Below, piece by piece: positions 8,659-17,066 of a stretch of DNA of 41,853 nt (the first letter of the stretch is position 1; each line of letters begins with the position of its first letter). Made by a program: the position numbers and the translations under genes. The notes beneath the pieces were generated by a model. It was not told the DNA's origin. It did not search any database and worked only from the letters and a program-made list of their open reading frames with translations. Origin of the DNA: an uncultured bacterium (GTDB lineage Bacteria > Bacillota_I > Bacilli_A > RF39 > UBA660); assembly GCA_947169285.1 (NCBI GenBank), contig CAMVPB010000008.1, forward strand, positions 1-41,853. Direction: 5' to 3'.

Positions 8659-8688
8659 ACAAAAAAGATATAACAAATGTTATATCTT
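8659..8688 (-). terminator. Terminator of the DUF2207 gene
   Basis: AAGATATAAC/GTTATATCTT hairpin (10 bp, loop of 4) followed by seven Ts on the minus strand, right after the stop of the upstream gene. Confidence 0.85.
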
Positions 8689-10627
8689 AAAATCCTCCTC
8701 CACGAGCTCCGCCGCCTCCGCCGAAGCCACCTCCTGATGAAAATCCTCCACCAAGTCCAGATCCTGATGACATATTATTTGATTTATAGTTTTGAACTGA
8801 TGCATATGATTTTGCAATTGAACTATTTATTGATTTTGTTAAGTTATTGCTCATTGATGACATCATATAATAATCACTAAATGTTGGATTGAAGTTTTCA
8901 TTTGGATTAATTTCTTTAAATTTAATTTTCATAGTATTACTAACTTTATCAGCAATACCAAATGCTGAAGCATATACTAAGTATTTTTCCCAAAGAATTA
9001 TTTCCGGTAATTCCTTTTCATCAAATCTACCAAAATCATTTAAGAATTTTTTAAATCCCATCCATTTATTATAATCATCATTACCCTTTATAGTACGTTT
9101 TTTAAATGTTAAAACATATATAATAAATAATACTGATAATACTAAACTTACATAAGCAATTGGCATTAAGAATATCCATTTTGATAAGAAAAATAACCCA
9201 ATACCAAGTAAACCCAATAAAGTAAACACTACTTTTATTTTTTGATAATCCAAATAAAAGTTTTGTTTTACTGCATCTGTAGTTACACTATTTTTCCATT
9301 CATTAAATATATCATATATAGGATTTTTACCATCTGATGATACTTTGTTTGATTCTTTTTTTACATCACTTAATTTTACTTCTTCTCCATTACCTATTTC
9401 ATTAAATAATAAATTCATTATTTTTAGTTCATTATTTGATAAATTATCTTCTTTATTTTTAATAAGTTTATAATCTTCTTTTTTAGCTTCTATTTTTTCT
9501 ACTTTTATATTTTTCTTATATATTAAATTTAATATACTAGCACTAAAAGAATTAGAAGTTATATTTTTATTTAATAAATATTCTATTTCTTCAACTGGGT
9601 AATCTTCTATAAAATCTCTATAGTATTCTCCTTTAAATGATGATTTATATTCTTTATCATATTTAAAATAAATAAATGCAGTTAAACCTAATAAGAAAAC
9701 CATATATATTCCATGTAGTCCATACATTCCATAATGAACTATCATATCCATTTTTCTATATTTATTAGCAACATTTGCTCTTTCTGTTTCAATTTTTTCA
9801 ATAATAGGAATTGCATCTAGCTTTGATTTTTTACTTTCATTTATATTTATTTGAAATAATTCTCTATCAAATAATAATCTTATATCTATTCCAGAACCAA
9901 CTTGATAATTAGTAAGTTCTGCAACAACGGCTCTTTTATCCTCATCCATTAATATAGATGCATCTCTTTGCCCATGCGCCCATAATTTAAATACTTTTTC
10001 ACTCGGATATGGTAAAGCCACAAATATCTTTACATCTTTTATTGGATCACTGTATTCTTTTGATAAAAAATTATAATAAAATTCTGCTGAATCGTTATGT
10101 TCTACTAATACATTAGTAATTACATATTCAAGATAAAATACTGTTTTACCTTTAATAGTTTCATTATACATTTTAATATTATAATTGCCATTACTATCAG
10201 TAACTAAAGAATATACTCCTTTATCACCGTTTTGAGGTGCTTCAGATAATTCAAACCATTCGACATTACCATCTAGTTTTTCTTCTGTAAGTGAAACTAA
10301 ATTTAAATTATCAATATTTTTTAACTTACCTATCTTTATTTTTTCAATACTAGTTGGATTATAAATAGAACTCCCTTTTAAATCACTTTCTAATCCAGTA
10401 AACTGTTTTACATTTGTATTTTTAGTACTAAAATTTTGATAATACCCATTAAATGTACCTTCAACTTCAATTAATTGTTTTACTTGAAGTCCTCCAGCTA
10501 TTTCTATTTCCGAATTAATATAATATTTATTAACTTTATAATTTACTTTATCACTATTTACAGCTTTCAAATTAATAAAAGGTATAAGTAATAAAGTTAA
10601 TAAAAGAAATTTTATGTATTTTTTCAT
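8687..10627 (-). CDS. DUF2207-family membrane protein with glycine-rich tail
   Basis: A 646-residue protein of the DUF2207 type, of unknown biochemical role. It begins with a signal peptide (KKYIKFLLLTLLLIPFINLKA), then a large extracellular beta-rich domain up to about residue 295, a membrane segment near 300-330, a cytoplasmic stretch, two more membrane segments near 480-525, and a C-terminus made almost only of Gly/Ser (GGGFGGGGGARGGGF). The glycine tail is typical of the family. The lemA gene sits directly upstream, a pairing seen in many bacteria, which suggests a shared envelope role. A hairpin in the 39-base gap between them may reduce transcription into this gene. GAGG precedes the ATG. 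Family assignment is by pattern. Confidence 0.85.
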   Translation of the reverse strand: MKKYIKFLLLTLLLIPFINLKAVNSDKVNYKVNKYYINSEIEIAGGLQVKQLIEVEGTFNGYYQNFSTKNTNVKQFTGLESDLKGSSIYNPTSIEKIKIGKLKNIDNLNLVSLTEEKLDGNVEWFELSEAPQNGDKGVYSLVTDSNGNYNIKMYNETIKGKTVFYLEYVITNVLVEHNDSAEFYYNFLSKEYSDPIKDVKIFVALPYPSEKVFKLWAHGQRDASILMDEDKRAVVAELTNYQVGSGIDIRLLFDRELFQININESKKSKLDAIPIIEKIETERANVANKYRKMDMIVHYGMYGLHGIYMVFLLGLTAFIYFKYDKEYKSSFKGEYYRDFIEDYPVEEIEYLLNKNITSNSFSASILNLIYKKNIKVEKIEAKKEDYKLIKNKEDNLSNNELKIMNLLFNEIGNGEEVKLSDVKKESNKVSSDGKNPIYDIFNEWKNSVTTDAVKQNFYLDYQKIKVVFTLLGLLGIGLFFLSKWIFLMPIAYVSLVLSVLFIIYVLTFKKRTIKGNDDYNKWMGFKKFLNDFGRFDEKELPEIILWEKYLVYASAFGIADKVSNTMKIKFKEINPNENFNPTFSDYYMMSSMSNNLTKSINSSIAKSYASVQNYKSNNMSSGSGLGGGFSSGGGFGGGGGARGGGF

Positions 10628-10644
10628 TAAAACCTCACTTTAAA

Positions 10645-10667
10645 AAAAGCTTACATTCGTAAGCTTT
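10645..10667 (-). terminator. Intercistronic terminator between lemA and the DUF2207 gene
   Basis: AAAGCTTAC/GTAAGCTTT hairpin followed by seven Ts on the minus strand, between the lemA stop and the next start. It may set a lemA-rich mRNA ratio. Confidence 0.75.
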
Positions 10668-11218
10668 TAAAATTTAACTTCAACATTTTCACGTTCAGCA
10701 GCTGCTGCTTCAAAAAACGCTTCTTTCTTGAATCCAAATATGCTTGCGATAATACTTGATGGAATAGTTTCAACTTTATTATTATAAGTTAAAACCGTAT
10801 CATTATAAAATTGTCTACTAGCAGCTATTTTATCTTCAGTGTCTTTTAATTGAACTTGCATATCTTCAAAACTTTTGTTAGCTTTTAGTTCTGGATAAGC
10901 TTCAGCTAATGCAAATAATCTATTCATTACATTGCCTAATTCATTGTTAGCTTCCATTTTTTCTTCAGGTGTATTAGCTGTTGCATATTTATTTCTTGCT
11001 TCAACTACTTCTTTTAAAGTATCACTCTCATGTTTAGTATAACCTTTGATAGTTTCAACAAGGTTAGGTATTAAATCAAATCTCCTTTTTAATTGAACAT
11101 CAATTTGTGCAAATTGATCTCTTACCCTATTTCTTAATACCACTAATGAATTATAGTTTTTAACAACAAATCCAATTAATAATACTAACACTGCTATAAC
11201 AATTGCAATCCAAATCAT
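10667..11218 (-). CDS. lemA: LemA family protein
   Basis: A 183-residue envelope protein with one N-terminal membrane segment (IAIVIAVLVLLIGFVV) followed by an antiparallel helical bundle. Family signatures are NSLVVLRNRV, QIDVQLKRRFDLIPNLVETIKGY, ASRQFYNDTVLTYN and the C-terminal FPSS-like TIPSSIIASIFGFKKEAFFEA. The molecular role of LemA is not settled. AAAAGGAGG is well placed before the ATG, and a TATAAT at 11249-11254 (minus strand) probably drives a lemA-DUF2207 transcript. It is almost certainly functionally linked to the next gene. Confidence 0.95.
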   Translation of the reverse strand: MIWIAIVIAVLVLLIGFVVKNYNSLVVLRNRVRDQFAQIDVQLKRRFDLIPNLVETIKGYTKHESDTLKEVVEARNKYATANTPEEKMEANNELGNVMNRLFALAEAYPELKANKSFEDMQVQLKDTEDKIAASRQFYNDTVLTYNNKVETIPSSIIASIFGFKKEAFFEAAAAERENVEVKF

Positions 11219-11291
11219 TTTATATCCTCCTTTTAACTTTATAAATTAATTATACTACTTATTCTATTTTTTTTAAATACTTTTATTTTAA

Positions 11292-11326
11292 AAAATTAGA
11301 AATGGTTATTCGCCATTTCTAATTTT
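11292..11326 (-). terminator. Terminator of pheST
   Basis: Perfect 14-bp stem (AAAATTAGAAATGG and its complement) with the pheT stop codon in its loop, followed by T-rich sequence on the minus strand. Confidence 0.85.
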
Positions 11327-13681
11327 AGCATTTAAATTACTTTCTACATCATGAATTATATTATTAAACACATTCATTACTTCTTCATCAGTAAGTGTTC
11401 TTGTAGAATCTTCAAATTTTAAATTATATGCAACAGATTTTTCATTCTCGTTTATATTACTTCCAGTATATATATCAAACACTTCTATATTTGTAAGAAG
11501 TCTACCACCTGATTTTTTAATAGTTTCAACTATTTTATCATTAGTAATATCTCTATCTATTATAAATGCTAAATCCTTTGATATATATGGATATTTATTG
11601 GATTCTTTATATTTAATTGGTTTAACTTCTTTTTCATATAATTTAGTCATAGAAAATTCTACTACATATACATCATCTTTTTCTACACTTGGGTGAACTC
11701 TTCCAATAATACCTACTTCTTCTCTGTCAATTAGTAACTTAGCACTTATTCCAGGATGCATATTCGGAATACTACCAACTACATATGAATATCTATTTTT
11801 AAATCCTAAATAATCAAATAAATTTTCAATTATTCCTTTTATTAAATAGAAATCAACTTTAATATTTTCTTTATTCCAAGAGTTATCTATATAACTTCCC
11901 TTCATAAGAAGTGAAACCTTCGTGTCTTCATTGTAATTAATATCATATGTCTTAGATATTTCATAAAGCATTATATTATTAACTTTACGCATTTTATTAT
12001 AATTATAAATATTTAACAGTGATGGAAGTAATGTGGTTCTTATCACAGATTTATCAACACTCATAGGATTGTCTAATACTATATTAGTTTTATTCTCATA
12101 TCTAAATAATTCTGACATAGCTGGAGAAACTAATGTATAAGTTTTACATTCATTAAGTCCAAGTGATCTAAGTCTTTTAGAAATTATTTTTCTATATTTA
12201 ACATCTCCTAAATATTCACCTTTTCTAATAGGCACTTTAGGTAATGTTGATACTAGATTATGATATCCATAAAGTCTTCCTATTTCTTCTGCAATGTCAT
12301 TTACATTAGGGTCTATATCTAATCTCCTATTAGGAATTGTTACATTAAATTCATTATTATTTATTTTATATTCAAATCCAAGTCTAGATAATTCTACTTC
12401 CATATCTTTATCAGATATTGTTATACCAAGAAGTTTATTAACATCTTCAGATTTGAATTTAACAGTTTTTACTTCTTTATTTAATTTATCATGTTTAACT
12501 ATTCCACTTAATATTTTAGCATCAGCATACTTTTCAAGTAAATGACATGCTCTATTAATTGCAGATAAAGTGTATTCATAATTTAAACCCTTACCATATC
12601 TAATAGATGCTTCACTCTTAAGATCTAGTCTACTTGCAGTATATCTAATACTTACTGAATCAAATATAGCACTTTCTATCAAAATAGTATTAGTATTATC
12701 ATCTACATCTGTGTTAAGTCCTCCCATAATGCCGGCGATACATACAGGTTTATTTCCATTAGTTATTACAATATCGTCTTTAGATAAAATTCTTTCTTTG
12801 TTATCTAATGTAATTATCTTTTCATCTTCTTTTGCTTCTCTTACAAGAATGTTATTTCCAAGTTTATTATAATCAAAGAAATGCATTGGTTGACCATATT
12901 CAAGCATTACATAATTTGAAATATCAACTACATTATTAATTGGCCTCATACCAGCAGATATTAACCTCTTTTTAATAAAGTCTGGTGATTCTTTAATAAC
13001 TATATCTTTAACCATTTTAGCTAAATAATAAGGGCATTTATTAGTATCTACTTTTAAACTAAATTTATCATTTATATTTTCACTTATTTCATTGTAACTT
13101 TCATCTGGAAGGGTTACTTTTTTATTCAAAATTGCTCCTATTTCATAAGCAAATCCTATGTGATAATAACAATCATTATTTCTATGTTTATGAACATCTA
13201 ATTCATATATAGTATCATCAAGCCCTAAATATTTTAAAGGATCTTCTCCAACTGGGGCATTTTCATTTAACTCTTCAATTCCTTTATTGTACGTTTCTTC
13301 TGTTTTTTCTTCTAGTCCAAGTTCATATAAAGCACAGATCATACCATTTGATTCATATCCACGTATCTTACTCGCCTTTATTTCAAAATCTCCTGGTAAA
13401 ACTGCTCCAGGTAAAGCAACAATAACTTTTATTCCCTTTCTTACATTAGGTGCACCACATACTATTTGTTTTACCTCTTTACCCACATTAACTTTACATA
13501 AATGTAAATGAGTTTCAGGAATATCTTCACATTCTAATACTTCACCTATTATTAAATTATCAATATGATTAGTTATTACTTTTTCAACATTTACACCAGC
13601 TTTTGTAATTTTAACTGCAAGTTCTTTTAAATCAATATCATTTATATCTATATAATCTTTTACCCAATTTAAACTTATCAT
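11306..13681 (-). CDS. pheT: Phenylalanyl-tRNA synthetase beta subunit
   Basis: Beta chain of the heterotetrameric synthetase that charges tRNA-Phe; 791 residues, normal length. Domains in order: the N-terminal tRNA-binding OB fold (about 40-150, with ICGAPNVRKGIKVIVALPGAVLPG), the B3/B4 editing region (PINNVVDISNYVMLEYGQPMHFFDYNKL), the B5 region (IPNRRLDIDPNVNDIAEEIGRLYGY), a degenerate catalytic-like core, and the C-terminal anticodon-binding FDX-ACB domain (YPYISKDLAFIIDRDI). Its ATG overlaps the pheS stop by one base (TAATG), so translation is coupled and controlled by the same T-box. Confidence 0.97.
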   Translation of the reverse strand: MISLNWVKDYIDINDIDLKELAVKITKAGVNVEKVITNHIDNLIIGEVLECEDIPETHLHLCKVNVGKEVKQIVCGAPNVRKGIKVIVALPGAVLPGDFEIKASKIRGYESNGMICALYELGLEEKTEETYNKGIEELNENAPVGEDPLKYLGLDDTIYELDVHKHRNNDCYYHIGFAYEIGAILNKKVTLPDESYNEISENINDKFSLKVDTNKCPYYLAKMVKDIVIKESPDFIKKRLISAGMRPINNVVDISNYVMLEYGQPMHFFDYNKLGNNILVREAKEDEKIITLDNKERILSKDDIVITNGNKPVCIAGIMGGLNTDVDDNTNTILIESAIFDSVSIRYTASRLDLKSEASIRYGKGLNYEYTLSAINRACHLLEKYADAKILSGIVKHDKLNKEVKTVKFKSEDVNKLLGITISDKDMEVELSRLGFEYKINNNEFNVTIPNRRLDIDPNVNDIAEEIGRLYGYHNLVSTLPKVPIRKGEYLGDVKYRKIISKRLRSLGLNECKTYTLVSPAMSELFRYENKTNIVLDNPMSVDKSVIRTTLLPSLLNIYNYNKMRKVNNIMLYEISKTYDINYNEDTKVSLLMKGSYIDNSWNKENIKVDFYLIKGIIENLFDYLGFKNRYSYVVGSIPNMHPGISAKLLIDREEVGIIGRVHPSVEKDDVYVVEFSMTKLYEKEVKPIKYKESNKYPYISKDLAFIIDRDITNDKIVETIKKSGGRLLTNIEVFDIYTGSNINENEKSVAYNLKFEDSTRTLTDEEVMNVFNNIIHDVESNLNAKIRNGE

Positions 13682-14721
13682 TATTTTGTCTCCTTTCTAT
13701 CAAAGTTTTTAAGTTCTCTTATATCTGTTTGATAAAAAGTTCTTATATCATTAATACCATATTTTAACATTGCAAGTCTTTCTGCTCCAAAGCCAAATGC
13801 AAAACCTGACCAAACTTCTGGATCATATCCACAATTTCTTAAAACATTTGGATGAACCATTCCAGCTCCACTAACTGTTATCCATCCAGTATTTTTGCAT
13901 ATATTGCAGCCTTTACCATGACAATTAAAACAACTTATGTCTGTTTCTACTGAAGGTTCTGTAAATTGATAATAACTAGGTCTAAATCTAGTTTCACAGT
14001 TTTCTCCAAATAACTTTTTAGCAATTGTATCAAAAGTTCCTTTTAAATCAGATAAACTTATGTTTTTATCAACAAGTAAGCCTTCAATTTGCATAAATTG
14101 ATGAGAATGAGTTGCATCATCATCATCTCTTCTATAAGTTTTACCAGGACATATCATTCTAATTGGAGTATTTCCGTTTCCCTTTAACATTGTTCTTGCT
14201 TGCACTGGAGAAGTTTGACTCCTTAAAAGAATAGATTCATCTTCAATATAGAAAGTATCTTGTGCATCTCTTGCTGGATGCCCTTTAGGAATATTTAACA
14301 TTTCAAAATTAAATTTATCCTCTTCTATTTCGGGACCATCAACAACATCATAACCCATAGACATAAAAAGTTCTTCTACTTCTTCAATAAGAGACTCTAA
14401 TATATTTGGTGCTCCTGTATTTATTTTGGTAGCTGGTAAACTTATATCTACTTTTTCACTTTCAAGTTTCTTATTTAATTCTTTTTCATTTAATTCTTTT
14501 AATTTATTTTCATAATTATCATTAAAGCAAGTTCTAATAGTATTAACATTCATACCATATTCTTTCTTGTCACTAGCATCTTTAATACCATTTTGAAGTT
14601 CAGTAATAATTCCTTTTTTGCCCATATATTGAGTTTTAATATTATTTAAATCTTGAATATTAGATATATTACTAATCTTTTCTTTAATTTCATTACAAAT
14701 ACTTTCTACTTTTTCTTTCAT
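13681..14721 (-). CDS. pheS: Phenylalanyl-tRNA synthetase alpha subunit
   Basis: Catalytic chain of PheRS (346 residues). It has the N-terminal coiled coil, then class II motifs: motif 2 in ILLRSQTSPVQARTM and RMICPGKTYRRDDDDATHSHQFMQIEG, and motif 3 in FGFGAERLAMLKYGINDIR. A CFNCHGKGCNIC cysteine cluster is present in the insertion, as in several Firmicute alpha chains. The start at 14721 follows AGGAGG; reading upstream in frame runs into the T-box terminator, so a longer form is excluded. It is the first gene of pheST. Confidence 0.97.
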   Translation of the reverse strand: MKEKVESICNEIKEKISNISNIQDLNNIKTQYMGKKGIITELQNGIKDASDKKEYGMNVNTIRTCFNDNYENKLKELNEKELNKKLESEKVDISLPATKINTGAPNILESLIEEVEELFMSMGYDVVDGPEIEEDKFNFEMLNIPKGHPARDAQDTFYIEDESILLRSQTSPVQARTMLKGNGNTPIRMICPGKTYRRDDDDATHSHQFMQIEGLLVDKNISLSDLKGTFDTIAKKLFGENCETRFRPSYYQFTEPSVETDISCFNCHGKGCNICKNTGWITVSGAGMVHPNVLRNCGYDPEVWSGFAFGFGAERLAMLKYGINDIRTFYQTDIRELKNFDRKETK

Positions 14722-14937
14722 TTTTTCCTCCTTAAAAATAAAAACTTTATAATCTAAGGACGAGACACCCCGTGGTACCACCTTAGTTCATAAAGTTTAT
14801 TTATGCTCTTAATAAGTTAACGCCTTAATACGATTCTTTTTAATAAAAGGTGAATTCATATAAATTTTATTATTAGTTTACACCATCCACTAACTCTCTA
14901 CAAATAAAATATTTATATTACTTGTCCTTTCAAAGAC
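14722..14937 (-). promoter_or_regulatory. T-box riboswitch (phenylalanine) upstream of pheST
   Basis: The leader RNA binds uncharged tRNA and antiterminates. On the minus strand one sees the stem I AGAGAG element (near 14894), the specifier loop GAATTCACC (14849-14857) with the Phe codon TTC at 14852-14854, and the T-box core TGGTACCACG (14771-14780). A terminator then pairs CTAAGG with CCTTAG and AAACTTTAT with ATAAAGTTT (14742-14798), ending in a T-run. Specifier and downstream gene agree, so tRNA-Phe is the expected ligand. Confidence 0.95.
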
Positions 14938-14943
14938 AATAAG

Positions 14944-14972
14944 ATTATAACAAATTTTATAAAGAAGTACAA
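14944..14972 (-). promoter_or_regulatory. Vegetative promoter of pheST
   Basis: TTGTAC (14967-14972), 17-base spacer, TATAAT (14944-14949) on the minus strand, placing the RNA start near 14937 at the beginning of the T-box leader. Confidence 0.75.
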
Positions 14973-15170
14973 TTATTTTATACTTTTTATTAATTTTTTT
15001 AATCTTTTATTTTCTTCTTTAATATAATAACTTGCTTTAATTGCTTCTTCTTTTAAAATATCTAATTGCTTTTTTTCAGTATTCGATAGTGAGTATCCTA
15101 ATAATATTTTAAAATGTGCTTTTTCCCTATACGTTATATATTCTTCAATTTTATTTATATATTCATCCAT
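14973..15170 (-). CDS. Small hypothetical coiled-coil protein
   Basis: A 65-residue, charged, helical protein (Lys/Glu-rich, ending RLKKLIKSIK) that I do not recognise. An AGGTG sits four bases before the ATG, and the frame begins eight bases after the frr stop, so it would be the second gene of an frr transcript. No membrane segment or cysteine motif is visible. It could be a genuine small gene or a fortuitous frame; the ribosome-binding site and position favour a gene. Confidence 0.5.
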   Translation of the reverse strand: MDEYINKIEEYITYREKAHFKILLGYSLSNTEKKQLDILKEEAIKASYYIKEENKRLKKLIKSIK

Positions 15171-15177
15171 AAAACAC

Positions 15178-15717
15178 CTATATACTCATTAATTCTTTTT
15201 CTTTTTCTTTGAATTTTTCTTCAACAATTACATTGTATTTATCAATTAATTTTTGAACCTGTTCTAAATATATCTTTTCTTCATCTTCGCTATATTCAGA
15301 TTTCTTTATTGCATTATTTGCATCTTGTCTTACATTTCTAAGAGCAATTCTGGCATCTTCTACCATATCTTTAACTTGTTTAACATAAGTTCTTCTAGAT
15401 TCTTCAGTTAATTCTGGTACAGTTAAAATTAGCATCTCGCCATTATTAGTTGGAGCCATACCAAGTTCAGCTGCAAATAAAGCTTTTTCCATTTCTTTTA
15501 AAGCACTTTTATCAAATGGTTTAATTATCAATTGTCTTGCTTCTGGTACTGAAATTGTTGCAAGTGATTGAATTGGAGTTGGAACACCATAATACTCGAC
15601 CATAACACCATTCAAAATATTAGGATTTGCTCTTCCTGCTCTAACAGTTGTAAATCTACTCTCCATAGATTCTATTACTTTATCCATCTTAATTTTTACA
15701 TCATTTTCATCAAACAT
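15178..15717 (-). CDS. frr: Ribosome recycling factor
   Basis: Splits the post-termination ribosome together with EF-G. The 179-residue product has the conserved FTTVRAGRANPNIL, VEYYGVPTPIQSLATISVPEAR, IIKPFDKSALKEMEKAL, LTEESRRTYVKQVK and RNVRQDANNAIKK segments of the three-helix-bundle and beta/alpha/beta domains. It is preceded by GAGGTG and by its own promoter. The usual upstream partners (tsf, pyrH) are absent; instead dinB lies upstream. Confidence 0.97.
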   Translation of the reverse strand: MFDENDVKIKMDKVIESMESRFTTVRAGRANPNILNGVMVEYYGVPTPIQSLATISVPEARQLIIKPFDKSALKEMEKALFAAELGMAPTNNGEMLILTVPELTEESRRTYVKQVKDMVEDARIALRNVRQDANNAIKKSEYSEDEEKIYLEQVQKLIDKYNVIVEEKFKEKEKELMSI

Positions 15718-15742
15718 TCCTATTCACCTCTTATATATTTAT

Positions 15743-15771
15743 ATTTTATCATATTTATTTTTAAAATTAAA
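15743..15771 (-). promoter_or_regulatory. Promoter of frr
   Basis: TTTAAT (15766-15771), 17 bases, TAAAAT (15743-15748) with an upstream TG (extended -10) on the minus strand. Confidence 0.55.
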
Positions 15772-16962
15772 TTATTTCTTACTATTTTTTAAACTTGCTT
15801 TAGTAATTGTATTATTTCCTAATTTATCATTTATCTCATCAATTATTCTATCAATTTTTTCATCTTTGTTTTTTTCTTCAATATTTTCAAATAAATTTAT
15901 TTGATAATTTTCTTTAATTGATAAATTATCTAATCTTAATCCAATTAATCGTATACCTTCTCCTTTATAAAATTCTCTTAATATTTCTTTAGAAGTAATA
16001 TATATTTCATTAGTAATATTAGTAGGATTTTTTAAAGATCTTTGATGAGATTTTCTAATAAAATTATTATCTTTTAATATAACACATATAGTATTTGCAT
16101 ATTTACCTTCTTTTCTTAGTCTTTTTGATACCATTTCAGAAAGCATCAATAGTTTCTCATTCAAAACTTCAATATTTCTTTCATCTTTAGGCAAAGTTAT
16201 TTCATTGCTTATTCCCTTTGCTTCCCAAAATAATTCTAACTCACTATCATCAATTCCATTAGCAATCTCAATTACATGTTTTGATTGATTTTTAAAAATC
16301 TTTTCTATTTTATTAATATTTATATTTGCTAATTCACCTATCGTGTTAATTCCTATTTCTTTTAATCTTTGAGCACTGGATCTCCCTATTCCAAATAAAT
16401 CTTCTATAGGTAAAGGCCACATTTTATCTTTAATTTCACTCGTGTATAATGTATGAACTTTATCAGGTTTTTCAAAATCACTAGCCATTTTAGCACACAA
16501 TTTGTTATTAGCTATACCAATATTTACAGTAAAACCAAGATCACTTCTAATTTTATCTTTTAACATATAAGCAAATTTTAATTCATCACCATATAAATTT
16601 TTAATTTTACCATAATCCAAATAACATTCATCTATTGATGCTACTTCTATATCTGGTGAATAATTTGATAATAATTTAAACAACTTTTTACTCATTATTG
16701 AATAATATTTATGATCTGCTGGAAACACCTTTACATCTTTATATTTCTTTCTTGCAGAGTATAAAGTTTCAGCAGTTTTAATTCCATACTTTTTAGCAGG
16801 TGTACTTTTAGATAAAACTATTCCATTTCTAGTTTTCTCATCCCCACCAATAACAGAAACAATATTTCTAATATCTTCTTTATATCCTTTATTTAATAAA
16901 TCAATTGCAGTCCATGATAAAAAAGCATTATTAACATCAATATGAAATATTATCTTCTCCAT
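15772..16962 (-). CDS. dinB: Y-family DNA polymerase (Pol IV type)
   Basis: Translesion DNA polymerase, 396 residues. The palm metal ligands are Asp9 in FHIDVNNAFLSW and Asp111-Glu112 in SIDECYLD; Phe14 is at the steric-gate position. KYYSIMSKKLFKLLS and a helix-hairpin-helix (PIEDLFGIGRSSAQRLKEIGINTIGEL) follow, then the little-finger domain. Near the C-terminus QINLF fits a beta-clamp-binding motif. The promoter hexamers are both consensus (16980-17007), but I saw no LexA-like box nearby. The Shine-Dalgarno is weak (GTGG). Confidence 0.93.
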   Translation of the reverse strand: MEKIIFHIDVNNAFLSWTAIDLLNKGYKEDIRNIVSVIGGDEKTRNGIVLSKSTPAKKYGIKTAETLYSARKKYKDVKVFPADHKYYSIMSKKLFKLLSNYSPDIEVASIDECYLDYGKIKNLYGDELKFAYMLKDKIRSDLGFTVNIGIANNKLCAKMASDFEKPDKVHTLYTSEIKDKMWPLPIEDLFGIGRSSAQRLKEIGINTIGELANININKIEKIFKNQSKHVIEIANGIDDSELELFWEAKGISNEITLPKDERNIEVLNEKLLMLSEMVSKRLRKEGKYANTICVILKDNNFIRKSHQRSLKNPTNITNEIYITSKEILREFYKGEGIRLIGLRLDNLSIKENYQINLFENIEEKNKDEKIDRIIDEINDKLGNNTITKASLKNSKK

Positions 16963-16979
16963 ACTTAACCACTATCTTA

Positions 16980-17007
16980 ATTATACAATTTGAAAATTAT
17001 GTGTCAA
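16980..17007 (-). promoter_or_regulatory. Consensus promoter of dinB
   Basis: TTGACA (17002-17007), 16-base spacer, TATAAT (16980-16985) on the minus strand. Both hexamers are perfect. Confidence 0.8.
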
Positions 17008-17040
17008 GCACATTTGTTTGCTTTTTTTCAAAAATATTAA

Positions 17041-17066
17041 AAGATCATATTAATAAATATGATCTT
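17041..17066 (-). terminator. Terminator of obg
   Basis: AAGATCATAT/ATATGATCTT perfect 10-bp stem overlapping the obg stop, followed by T-rich sequence on the minus strand. Confidence 0.75.

Noticed and set aside
14722-14781. N-terminal extension of PheS
   Set aside because: These codons are the T-box antiterminator/terminator sequence, not coding.
16963-17020. LexA-type operator before dinB
   Set aside because: I looked for a GAAC-N4-GTTC core near the promoter and found none close enough.
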